Shown here: in pieces, positions 6,581 through 12,157 of the stretch | Layout of the letters: each line of letters starts with the position of its first letter | Position numbering within the stretch: position 1 is the stretch's first letter | Source: Treponema sp. UBA3662 | Lineage (GTDB): Bacteria > Spirochaetota > Spirochaetia > Treponematales > Treponemataceae | Length of the DNA stretch: 12,535 bases | Assembly: GCA_002373205.1 (NCBI GenBank) | Contig: DFJV01000104.1 | Coordinates: 1-12,535, forward strand | Reading direction: 5' to 3' | The notes under the pieces: model-generated | Told to the model about the DNA's origin: nothing | Databases searched by the model: none | The model's input: the letters and a program-made list of their open reading frames with translations, nothing else | Made by a program: the position numbers and the translations under genes

Positions 6581-6901
6581 TTATAAAACTGCCATTTTGC
6601 GGATAAACGGCAGAGAAGAAAAAGTTTTGTTTTCCAAAAGACTTATAAGTCTACAGGCTGTTCCTGTAGGATGATTCGTTCCTTTTTCCCATGCTTCAAC
6701 TGTTTTGGTAGAAACGCCCATATAATCGGCAAATAAAACCTGCGTCATTCCAACTGATGTTCTAATATGTTTAATCTGTGTATTAGTATATTTTTTTACA
6801 GGCTGTATTTCGTATACAGTTTTTCTTGTTTCTAAATTTCCGCGTTCAACCTCTACAGCTTCGTTCAAGCCTGTCATTAAATCATCAAAAAATTTACTCA
6901 T
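6581..6901 (-). CDS. XRE-family antitoxin (NadS/HigA-like)
   Basis: 106 residues. An N-terminal arm (FDDLMTGLNEAVEVERG) precedes a helix-turn-helix of the Cro/cI type at about 40-92: GMTQVLFADYMGVSTKTVEA contains the two DNA-reading helices, followed by WEKGTNHPTG, the conserved tail of NadS-like antitoxins. The start overlaps the toxin gene by eight bases and has a strong GGAGGAAGG Shine-Dalgarno inside the toxin frame. Family knowledge: such antitoxins bind and neutralise the RelE-type partner and repress their shared promoter. A 17-bp palindrome between the -35 and -10 boxes of that promoter (7272-7288) is the likely binding site. The toxin-first gene order is the higBA arrangement. Confidence 0.88.
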   Translation of the reverse strand: MSKFFDDLMTGLNEAVEVERGNLETRKTVYEIQPVKKYTNTQIKHIRTSVGMTQVLFADYMGVSTKTVEAWEKGTNHPTGTACRLISLLENKTFSSLPFIRKMAVL

Positions 6902-7253
6902 TTTCCTTCCTCCAGTTTTTTGCAGTCTCTGCTTTCAAAATGCTTATAGCCTTCTTGACTTCCTTCTTTTCTGCATCTGTAAGATTCTGTTTTTCATCCT
7001 TTGAAAATACTTGAATAAGATAGTTCTTTTCAAAAGCAGCAAAATCCACATAGCATACCCTTGCACTGCCACTTTTACCACGGCCTTCAAATGCAAAGCG
7101 GATTTTTCTTAATCCACCTGTTCCTACCATTATATTTCCCGCATCAGGATTTTTGATAAGAAATTGTTGCAGTTCTGCAAGATCATCTTCCGTAAATCCT
7201 AATGCGAACCATCGCTTTGTAAATGATGGAGTTTCTATAAATATTCTTTTCAT
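6894..7253 (-). CDS. RelE/HigB-family toxin (PF06296-like)
   Basis: 119 residues. The sequence follows the RelE-like toxin pattern paired with NadS antitoxins: IETPSFTKRW at the start, NPDAGNIMVGTGGLRKIRFA (35-54), GRGKSGSARVCYVDF (57-71), then YLIQVFSKDEKQNLTDAEKK (77-96). Family knowledge: these small ribonucleases cut mRNA, usually on the ribosome; the basic residues of the two central strands (R49, R52, R58, R65) would form the RNA-binding face. No frameshift is visible. It is first in the operon with the antitoxin. There is no Shine-Dalgarno before its ATG and the predicted leader is only about seven bases, which would keep its translation low relative to the antitoxin, which has a strong one. 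Confidence 0.88.
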   Translation of the reverse strand: MKRIFIETPSFTKRWFALGFTEDDLAELQQFLIKNPDAGNIMVGTGGLRKIRFAFEGRGKSGSARVCYVDFAAFEKNYLIQVFSKDEKQNLTDAEKKEVKKAISILKAETAKNWRKENE

Positions 7254-7266
7254 AACTTATCGTTTT

Positions 7267-7295
7267 ATTTTACCCTATTTTATAGGGTGTGTCAA
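7267..7295 (-). promoter_or_regulatory. Toxin-antitoxin promoter with operator in the spacer
   Basis: Minus strand: perfect TTGACA (7290-7295), 17-bp spacer, TAAAAT (7267-7272). The palindrome ACCCTAT-N3-ATAGGGT (7272-7288) fills the spacer. This is the classical placement for an antitoxin operator; repression by the XRE protein is inferred. Confidence 0.78.
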
Positions 7296-7401
7296 ATATT
7301 TTTCTCCATCGATTCACTTACCTTAGTACACTCTAGCAAAAAATATCTATGCTGATTATCAAGCCTGCTAAAACATTGACTCTTTTCATTAAATTTTGGT
7401 C

Positions 7402-7430
7402 AAAAACAACCCCAAAAAGGGGCTGTTTTT
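7402..7430. terminator. Bidirectional rho-independent terminator
   Basis: AAAAACAACCCC (7402-7413) pairs with GGGGCTGTTTTT (7419-7430) with one mismatch around an A5 loop. Read on the minus strand it ends in a T run, so it would stop transcripts of the small genes 7548-7985 before the toxin-antitoxin promoter. Confidence 0.65.
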
Positions 7431-7434
7431 CTGC

Positions 7435-7480
7435 TTCCCCATCAAATACCTATTTGGCGGAAGAAACAGGCGATTTTGTT
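7435..7480. repeat. R2 direct repeat, copy 2
   Basis: CCTATTTGGCGGAAGAAA (7449-7466) with flanks TTCCCC-N2-CAAA and GGCGATTTTGTTG matches 6524-6570 in the same orientation, 911 bases apart. The two copies bracket the toxin-antitoxin module. An 18-bp palindrome TTTTGTTG-TT-CAACAAAA (7474-7491) overlaps its right end. Confidence 0.6.
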
Positions 7481-7547
7481 GTTCAACAAAAACACTAGAT
7501 GCGGTGTAAACAAAAACAAAGCTTTTATCCAAAATACAGCTTCTCAT

Positions 7548-7760
7548 TCACCACCCTTCGTAAAACTTGGGGTAAAAAATGAAAACCAGGACTGCTATTA
7601 ACCACAATATTTCCCACAGTATAACACTGTAAATAACAAATGGTTCATTTATAGAATGTTTATATCTTATTATCAACATTCCTCCCCAGCCTATTAAAAT
7701 AGAAATTGCACCAATGAACCAAACAAGAATGTAACCGAATACCATTTCAAGAATTTCCAT
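7548..7760 (-). CDS. Small two-helix membrane protein, unknown
   Basis: 70 residues with hydrophobic segments at about 6-30 and 41-63, separated by a short basic loop (RYKHSINEP). GGAG lies nine bases before the ATG and overlaps the end of the upstream fragment gene, whose stop is only six bases away, so the two are translationally linked. Family not recognised. A downstream terminator (7402-7430) closes the unit. The arrangement, a soluble fragment followed by a tiny membrane protein, resembles a toxin tip with its immunity protein, but this is a guess from layout alone. Confidence 0.55.
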   Translation of the reverse strand: MEILEMVFGYILVWFIGAISILIGWGGMLIIRYKHSINEPFVIYSVILWEILWLIAVLVFIFYPKFYEGW

Positions 7761-7766
7761 CCCCTA

Positions 7767-7985
7767 TTACTCCATATTTCTGAGTTCTTGTTTTAAGGCT
7801 TTTGACCTGTCGGAATTATCCCAACCCCCCGTTACAGTCCATTTCCAGTCTGAATGATAACCGACAACTCCGTCATCCATCATCTCCTGTATTTTTCCTT
7901 TTGCATAATTATACTTACTAATAAGACCTTTTTTTGAGCTTGATGTTAATTCCGAACCAACAAGCTTCCTAACAACTTGATCCAA
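7767..7985 (-). CDS. Hypothetical protein, probably the 3' fragment of a longer gene
   Basis: 72 residues from a TTG at 7985. The frame stays open upstream to a stop at 8016-8018 and adds coding-like residues (VTKKEIE) without any ATG, so the true gene probably began further upstream and lost its 5' part. No Shine-Dalgarno supports the TTG. The body is lysine-rich and polar (KYNYAKGKIQEMMDDG) and ends with an aromatic segment (DWKWTVTGGWDN) and a charged tail. Family not recognised. The break coincides with the start of another truncated reading frame on the opposite strand (8002-8112), marking a recombination junction near 8000-8010. Confidence 0.45.
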   Translation of the reverse strand: MDQVVRKLVGSELTSSSKKGLISKYNYAKGKIQEMMDDGVVGYHSDWKWTVTGGWDNSDRSKALKQELRNME

Positions 7986-8001
7986 CTCGATTTCTTTTTT
8001 A

Positions 8002-8112
8002 GTTACGGCAGGAAGCTACAGGCTAATCTTAAAGACTGCCTACGGATCCGGAACTCGCATAAACAAAACCGTAAGAACCGGTGTCTACAGCGAAAAAGTT
8101 ATGCTTGCATAA
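8002..8112 (+). pseudogene. 3' remnant of a plus-strand gene
   Basis: The plus frame from 8002 encodes 36 residues, starting VTAGSYRLILKTAYGSG and ending SEKVMLA before TAA 8110-8112. There is no start codon or Shine-Dalgarno; upstream the frame hits a stop near 7977 and the sequence turns AT-rich. Composition is like the last strand pair of a secreted or surface domain. A strong terminator follows within seven bases, as expected behind a real gene end. It is best explained as the surviving tail of a gene whose body was deleted. Confidence 0.5.
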
Positions 8113-8118
8113 AAAAAT

Positions 8119-8150
8119 AGCGGCAGGGGTTTTTGCTCCTTGCCGCTTTT
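8119..8150. terminator. Bidirectional rho-independent terminator
   Basis: AGCGGCAGGGG (8119-8129) pairs with CTCCTTGCCGCT (8136-8147). It is followed by TTTT on the plus strand and by ATTTTTTT on the minus strand. It would end the plus-strand remnant and the rubrerythrin transcript. Confidence 0.82.
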
Positions 8151-8151
8151 C

Positions 8152-8177
8152 ACCCCAAAGAAAACTTTCTCTGGGGT
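8152..8177 (-). terminator. Second hairpin after rubrerythrin
   Basis: ACCCCA-AAGAAA pairs with TTTCTC-TGGGGT with one mismatch. It lacks a T run on the minus strand, so it probably assists the neighbouring terminator or protects the mRNA 3' end. Confidence 0.45.
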
Positions 8178-8194
8178 TCATTCCTTAAGGCTCT

Positions 8195-8755
8195 TTAGCG
8201 GCCCCAAGTCATAATCATATCGTAGTTGTCTTCGCGCACTTCAAAATACTGGTTGTATTCACCGCAAGTTGGGCAATATTCAGGAGCGTTTGGACCTACA
8301 ACGATGTGGCCACATTTAAGGCATTCCCAAACTTTAACTGTGCTGTTCTTAAGCTGAGCAGATGAATCTTCATCCTTTAAGAGCGAACGGTAGCGCTCCT
8401 CGTGACGCTTTTCAATTTTTGCAACTGCACGGAATTTTGCGGCAAGTTCCTTAAAGCCTTCAGCTTCGGCAGTCTTTGCAAAACCTTCGTACATGTCGGT
8501 CCATTCAAAGTTTTCTCCGTCAGCGGCAGCCTTTAGGTTTGTAGTCGTATCGCTAATTCCGCTAAGTTCCGTCAGCCACATCTTTGCGTGCTGCTCTTCG
8601 TTACCGGCAGTCTTTTCAAAAATCTTTGCAATTTTTTCAAGTCCGTCTTTTTGTGCCACCTGAGAAAAATAAATATACTTGTTGCGCGCCTGTGATTCAC
8701 CCGCAAACGCTGCCAGCAAATTCTTTTCTGTCTGTGTACCTGCATACTTGCTCAT
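8195..8755 (-). CDS. rbr: Rubrerythrin
   Basis: 186 residues, typical length. An N-terminal four-helix ferritin-like domain carries the diiron ligands: E20 (FAGESQARNKY), E53 and H56 (EEQH), E97 region (EAEG) and E115 with H118 (EKRH). The C-terminal rubredoxin domain binds one iron through C145, C148, C161 and C164 (CLKCGH and CPTCGE). Family knowledge: rubrerythrin is a cytosolic peroxidase reducing hydrogen peroxide with electrons from rubredoxin/NADH, a mainstay of oxidative defence in anaerobes. AAGGAG lies at good distance before the ATG. A promoter lies at 8791-8819. No PerR or Fur box was convincing. The gene is monocistronic and ends at a strong terminator. Confidence 0.97.
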   Translation of the reverse strand: MSKYAGTQTEKNLLAAFAGESQARNKYIYFSQVAQKDGLEKIAKIFEKTAGNEEQHAKMWLTELSGISDTTTNLKAAADGENFEWTDMYEGFAKTAEAEGFKELAAKFRAVAKIEKRHEERYRSLLKDEDSSAQLKNSTVKVWECLKCGHIVVGPNAPEYCPTCGEYNQYFEVREDNYDMIMTWGR

Positions 8756-8790
8756 TTTAATCTCCTTACACTATAGCCAAATTTTCTTCT

Positions 8791-8819
8791 ATTATATTTC
8801 AGAATTCCCTTGTCTACAA
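8791..8819 (-). promoter_or_regulatory. Promoter of rubrerythrin
   Basis: Minus strand: TTGTAG (8814-8819), 17-bp spacer, perfect TATAAT (8791-8796). The leader would be about 30 bases and contains the AAGGAG ribosome site. Confidence 0.6.
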
Positions 8820-8841
8820 GAGCAATTTTATCTTTTTGGAG

Positions 8842-8985
8842 CAAGTTTTACGGTCAAACTGTGCCCGGCTACCCGCCGGTCAGACTCTCGTGTATCCCGC
8901 TTTCCAGGGTTCCGGGGGCCCCTACCCCCTCCATTACTCCACTTCGTTCCGCAACGGCTGCGCCGCCCTTCCAATCGGGGCTAGG
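8842..8985. repeat. R1 dispersed GC-rich structured repeat, copy C
   Basis: Shares the ordered blocks described for copy A, plus the right end CCCTTCCAATCGGGG-TAGG with copy B. The first stem is CCGGC/GCCGG (8865-8879) where copy A has CCGGCAC/GTGTCCGG, so pairing is kept while sequence changes. A run of G/C near 8910-8930 can form another stem. It sits between the divergent promoters of rubrerythrin and the membrane-protein gene pair. The long frame that crosses it in phase with the downstream gene is not translated in my view. Confidence 0.82.
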
Positions 8986-9002
8986 TTTCTTTTCAAGATC
9001 GC

Positions 9003-9030
9003 TTGCACAAGAGGTATTTTTTACTATAAT
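9003..9030 (+). promoter_or_regulatory. Promoter of the two unknown membrane-protein genes
   Basis: Perfect TATAAT (9025-9030), with a weak TTGCAC (9003-9008) 16 bases upstream. GAGGAG follows at 9035-9040, before the ATG at 9047. Confidence 0.55.
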
Positions 9031-9046
9031 AACAGAGGAGAGAAAA

Positions 9047-9475
9047 ATGGCCGAACAAATTTTTGCCATAGTAATGGTTATCTTACTGCTCAACATTCCA
9101 ATCTTTATCTTTTGGAGAAAGACAAAAGATAGCAAAGACCATGCCGTCATAATTGCCCACAGAATCATTTCCACTCTAGAAAACCTTGTGCTTGTTACAA
9201 TCATTTCGCTTGCCCTGTGGAAACAAAACCATTATCTTGTCCTTCTTGTTCCATGCATTGCTCTCATCATCTACCCGTTTTGGTGGGGAATAAATGCAGA
9301 GCTAACCGACAAAGAGCGGGCTTTTCTTGTTGCAGAACGGGGCTTTCACATCCTGAACACAAAGGCAAAAAGCATACTTGTTCAATTCATCACTTTTCCA
9401 CCCTACTACCTTATAGCCGCATGGAAAATGACTACGCTAAAAGCAAACAAAGACAAGGAAAGCCAAAATGAATAA
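9047..9475 (+). CDS. Small polytopic membrane protein, unknown
   Basis: 142 residues from ATG 9047, which has GAGGAG six bases upstream and a TATAAT box just before. The frame is open 79 codons further upstream, but that part is the R1 repeat read as protein and contains the promoter. Hydrophobic segments are at about 4-23, 42-59 and 62-81, with a possible fourth at 110-126. The loop between the third and fourth (NAELTDKERAFLVAERGFH) is charged and probably cytoplasmic. Family not recognised. The last eight bases overlap the next gene, so both are made together. Confidence 0.72.
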   Translation: MAEQIFAIVMVILLLNIPIFIFWRKTKDSKDHAVIIAHRIISTLENLVLVTIISLALWKQNHYLVLLVPCIALIIYPFWWGINAELTDKERAFLVAERGFHILNTKAKSILVQFITFPPYYLIAAWKMTTLKANKDKESQNE

Positions 9476-9965
9476 AAGTAACAAACCACTTACAAAGTCT
9501 CAGGCACGTGCAGGCCTCATATTTTTATTATGCCTATTGGCTTTTTATATTTGCCTTAACATTTCTATTACGACAATTCAAAAAAGAATACGCTCACACT
9601 GCGAAGAAAATCCGTCAAAGGTAGATGTCTCGCAATACTTAAACGAACACGATTCGGGAACCGCATTTGTCTTCTCTCCAAAAGACAACACAAACTGTTC
9701 TTACATCATATTTGAAATACTTTGCGGAGGAAAATCAGCGACATATTATTTTTACCGATCGGGAAGCTGGATTATCATCCGTGAAAAAAAATATTCCAGA
9801 GTCTTTTTAAATTTACTGAATATGCCCAATAGGATTTCCTCATATAACATTGACGGAAAAAGGTTTTCGGTTGTCAGCAGCAAAAACAGTTGGCACCACA
9901 GCAGCCACCTTAACAACTACTCAGAACTTCTCGCCGAAGCTGGAATTAGGCTGTCTAAGAATTAA
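9468..9965 (+). CDS. Membrane-anchored protein, unknown
   Basis: 165 residues. A basic N-terminus (MNKSNKPLTKSQARAG) precedes one membrane segment (about 16-36, AGLIFLLCLLAFYICL), an uncleaved anchor; the rest is a mixed beta domain with FVFSPKDNTNCSYIIFEILC and two histidines near the end (SWHHSSH), probably outside the inner membrane. The start overlaps the upstream gene by eight bases, pointing to translational coupling and perhaps a complex of the two products. Family not recognised. The stop codon lies inside an AT-rich inverted repeat (9962-10002). Confidence 0.7.
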   Translation: MNKSNKPLTKSQARAGLIFLLCLLAFYICLNISITTIQKRIRSHCEENPSKVDVSQYLNEHDSGTAFVFSPKDNTNCSYIIFEILCGGKSATYYFYRSGSWIIIREKKYSRVFLNLLNMPNRISSYNIDGKRFSVVSSKNSWHHSSHLNNYSELLAEAGIRLSKN

Positions 9966-10002
9966 TAACAATATTTTACTTCCCATGAAAAATTGTTATT
10001 AA
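9962..10002. terminator. AT-rich inverted repeat, possible weak terminator
   Basis: TTAATAACAAT (9962-9972) and ATTGTTATTAA (9992-10002) are perfect 11-base arms with a 19-base loop. No T run follows, so termination is uncertain; an operator or mRNA-stabilising role is equally possible. Confidence 0.35.
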
Positions 10003-10040
10003 ACATTACAAAAATATTGCTTTTATTTGCCGCTTTCCTG

Positions 10041-10049
10041 TGCTATTCT
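10041..10049 (+). promoter_or_regulatory. Extended -10 promoter of the first GNAT gene
   Basis: TGCTATTCT, preceded by CTG, forms an extended -10 without a clear -35 box. The start of transcription would be near 10056, just ahead of the AGGAG at 10059-10063. Confidence 0.45.
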
Positions 10050-10068
10050 TTTTACAGCAGGAGAAAAA

Positions 10069-10542
10069 ATGGAACTTACATTTGACACGGCAACAAGCAA
10101 AGACATAGATGAATTGGTTCGCCTTAGAATTGCATACATGAAAGATGATTTTGGTTCCGTAAGCCAAGAAGAAAAAACTGGCATGGAAAAACAGCTGCCC
10201 GACTATTTTAAAAGAAAACTGGGCACGGAGCTTATAGCTTTTACCGCACGCGACAAAGAAAAAATTGTTGCGGTGGCATACCTGCATATAATAGAAATGC
10301 CTGCAAATTCAGTTCTGCTGAACGGTCTTTACGGAGAAGTGCTAAGCGTATACACGGAGCATGAATACCGCGGAAGGGGCATCTGCACAACTCTTATGCA
10401 AAACCTTGTTGAACACGGCAAAAAAATAGGCCTTGGCAGAATAGACCTAAAAGCTACAAAAGATGGCTACCCAATCTACAAAAAAGTTGGTTTTACAGAT
10501 GTTGAAGCCCGCTACACGGAAATGAGGATAAAATTTATTTAG
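10069..10542 (+). CDS. GNAT-family N-acetyltransferase
   Basis: 157 residues from ATG 10069, chosen because AGGAG lies five bases upstream; an in-frame ATG at 10027 would place the promoter inside the gene. Acetyl-CoA binding motif A is visible: VLSVYTEHEYRGRGICTTLM (91-110) with the pyrophosphate loop RGRGIC (101-106), followed by the motif B region GYPIYKKVGF (133-142). Family knowledge: the enzyme moves an acetyl group from acetyl-CoA to an amine; the substrate cannot be read from the sequence. The N-terminal half (IDELVRLRIAYMKDD) fits GNATs acting on small molecules or antibiotics. The gene lies 37 bases before a second, different GNAT gene that has its own promoter. Confidence 0.87.
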   Translation: MELTFDTATSKDIDELVRLRIAYMKDDFGSVSQEEKTGMEKQLPDYFKRKLGTELIAFTARDKEKIVAVAYLHIIEMPANSVLLNGLYGEVLSVYTEHEYRGRGICTTLMQNLVEHGKKIGLGRIDLKATKDGYPIYKKVGFTDVEARYTEMRIKFI

Positions 10543-10562
10543 CAGACACAAACTACAAAGTG

Positions 10563-10571
10563 TGCTATTGT
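10563..10571 (+). promoter_or_regulatory. Extended -10 promoter of the second GNAT gene, giving a near-leaderless mRNA
   Basis: TGCTATTGT (10563-10571; TG, one base, then TATTGT), within TGTGCTATTGT, places the start of transcription near 10578, two bases before the ATG at 10580. No -35 box and no Shine-Dalgarno are visible. Confidence 0.45.
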
Positions 10572-10579
10572 ATAAGTAA

Positions 10580-11023
10580 ATGGAAATAAAAGAAATACAC
10601 GAAAACAAAAAAGACTTCCTTGACCTTCTTCTTTTGGCAGATGAACAGGAAGAAATGGTTGACAAATATTTGCAGGATGGAAGAATGTTTGTCCTTACAG
10701 ATAACGGAGTAAAAGGCGAGGTGGTAGTTACCAACGAGGGCAATGGCATTCTAGAAATTAAAAACATCGCTACAGACCCAAGCTGCCACGGAAAAGGCTA
10801 CGGCAAAAAACTTATTCAGTTTGTGGAAGAAAAATTTAAGGGAGAATATTCTGTTCTTCAGGTTGGAACAGGCGACAGTCCCCTTACAATTCCCTTCTAC
10901 GAAAAATGCGGATTCAAGCGCTCACACGTAGTAAAAAATTTCTTTACGGAAAATTACGACCATCCAATTTTTGAATGTGGAATTCAGCTGGTAGACATGA
11001 TCTATCTGCAAAAAAATATATGA
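10580..11023 (+). CDS. GNAT-family N-acetyltransferase (YvbK-like)
   Basis: 147 residues. Motif A is IKNIATDPSCHGKGYGKKLI (60-79) with the acetyl-CoA loop HGKGYGKK (70-77); then FYEKCGF (106-112) and the characteristic end NYDHPIFECGIQLVDMIYL (125-143), a pattern I associate with YvbK-like acetyltransferases. The substrate is unknown. There is no Shine-Dalgarno before the ATG and the promoter predicts an almost leaderless mRNA. The stop codon TGA is part of the GAGGAG ribosome site of the oxidoreductase gene that starts ten bases later, so these two are an operon. Possible joint role in modifying a sugar or amine metabolite is only inferred from that linkage. Confidence 0.9.
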   Translation: MEIKEIHENKKDFLDLLLLADEQEEMVDKYLQDGRMFVLTDNGVKGEVVVTNEGNGILEIKNIATDPSCHGKGYGKKLIQFVEEKFKGEYSVLQVGTGDSPLTIPFYEKCGFKRSHVVKNFFTENYDHPIFECGIQLVDMIYLQKNI

Positions 11024-11033
11024 GGAGTTTTTT

Positions 11034-12002
11034 ATGGCAGTAAAATGGGGTGTATTGGGAACAGCCGGAATTGCGCGTTGGGCTACGATTCCCGGAATGA
11101 AAAAATCAAAAAACTGCGAACCGTACGCAATCGCAGGTCGCGACGAAAAAAAAGTCGATGTCTACAAAAAAGAATTCGGCTTTGAAAAGGGATACGTGGG
11201 CTATGACGCTCTCTTGGCCGACCCGGATGTTCAGGCGGTTTACATTCCTCTTCCCAACCATATCCACTGCGAATGGGTCATAAAAGCACTTGAAGCAAAA
11301 AAACATGTTCTCTGCGAAAAACCCCTTGCCATGAATGCCAATGAAGTTCAGAAAATGTTTGATGCTGCAAAAAAGAACGGCGTAATTCTAATGGAAGCCT
11401 ATGCCTACCTCCACAGCCCTTATGTTGAATCGCTAAAAAAAGACATTCAAAGCGGAATAATCGGCAACGTTGATTTTATTGACACCGCATTTGTAACCCA
11501 AGGCTACAAGGAAGACTTCCGCTTGCATAAAGAATTTGGCGGAGGTGCAATGTATGACCTTGGCTGCTACTGCACCACAATGATTTTGTCGCTAATAAAC
11601 TCTGACGTAACAGAAATCCATGCAAGTGCAGACATTAAAAACGGCGTTGACTACTTAACGGTTGCAGGCCTAAACTTTGCAAACGGAGCTCGTGCATCTT
11701 TTACTGTTGGAATGGCCTTGGGCGCAAACACTAATGGCCGCTACGACCGCCTCTACATCCACGGAACAAAGGGCAGCATAATAAGCGCAGTCGAATACAA
11801 TCAGGAAGGAAAGCTTAGCTACACGATTAGCGCAGAAGGAAAATCCATTGTAAGAAACATAGATGCCCAGCAAAACTATGCGCTAGAACTTGACCAGTTG
11901 AACGCCTGCATTTTAAATGGGGATTCACCGCACATAACAGAAGAATTTTCTTTAAAAAACATGCGCCTAATAGACCGCGTATTAAAAGAAATCGGTTACT
12001 AG
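11034..12002 (+). CDS. Gfo/Idh/MocA-family NAD(P)-dependent oxidoreductase
   Basis: 322 residues, normal length. An N-terminal Rossmann domain opens with WGVLGTAGIARWA (5-17, the GxxGxA/G loop). CEKPLAMNANE (94-104) holds the family EKP motif with catalytic Lys96. The C-terminal substrate domain contains GGGAMYDLGCY (169-179), whose Asp and following region contribute to the active site. Family knowledge: cytosolic enzymes oxidising or reducing sugars, inositols or related compounds, or trans-dihydrodiols; the substrate cannot be read here. A strong GAGGAG site precedes the ATG and overlaps the stop of the GNAT gene. The TAG stop codon lies inside the left inverted repeat of the element at 11999-12152. 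Confidence 0.93.
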   Translation: MAVKWGVLGTAGIARWATIPGMKKSKNCEPYAIAGRDEKKVDVYKKEFGFEKGYVGYDALLADPDVQAVYIPLPNHIHCEWVIKALEAKKHVLCEKPLAMNANEVQKMFDAAKKNGVILMEAYAYLHSPYVESLKKDIQSGIIGNVDFIDTAFVTQGYKEDFRLHKEFGGGAMYDLGCYCTTMILSLINSDVTEIHASADIKNGVDYLTVAGLNFANGARASFTVGMALGANTNGRYDRLYIHGTKGSIISAVEYNQEGKLSYTISAEGKSIVRNIDAQQNYALELDQLNACILNGDSPHITEEFSLKNMRLIDRVLKEIGY

Positions 12003-12152
12003 TATATCGAATAATAATTAACTGTCACCCTGAACTTGTTTCAGGGTCTGTCCGCCATACACCCATGGTTCGACTGTGCTCACCGACTGCTAACATTTAT
12101 AGATTCTGAGTCAAGCTCAGAATGACAACTTTTTTAGTATTCGATATACTAG
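11999..12152. mobile_element. MITE-like element with perfect 15-bp terminal inverted repeats
   Basis: CTAGTATATCGAATA (11999-12013) is repeated in inverse at 12138-12152. Inside, CCCTGAA/TTCAGGG (within 12024-12052) and ATTCTGAG/CTCAGAAT (12103-12123) form hairpins, bounded by TGTCA and TGACA. The interior resembles the widespread TGTCACCCTGAAC... dispersed repeats seen in many bacteria. It is noncoding, about 154 bp, and fills the space between two convergent genes. The outer CTAG with a TA inside suggests an IS630/mariner-type TA target, which is inference. Confidence 0.65.
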
Positions 12153-12157
12153 AAAGG

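Noticed and set aside
6430..7500. R2 and nearby palindromes as integron attC sites
   Set aside because: Same-strand small genes and a toxin-antitoxin cassette suggested a cassette array, but I could not find paired RYYYAAC and GTTRRRY core sites in the right spacing. An attC covariance search would settle it.
8756..8820. PerR or Fur box before rubrerythrin
   Set aside because: AT-rich sequence is present but no palindrome close to the known boxes could be built.
8810..9046. Upstream extension of the 142-aa membrane protein
   Set aside because: The extra 79 residues are a translation of R1 copy C, proline- and arginine-rich, and include the promoter. ATG 9047 has a strong ribosome site.
10027..10068. 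Earlier ATG for the first GNAT gene
   Set aside because: It lies upstream of the extended -10 and has no Shine-Dalgarno; ATG 10069 has AGGAG at ideal distance.
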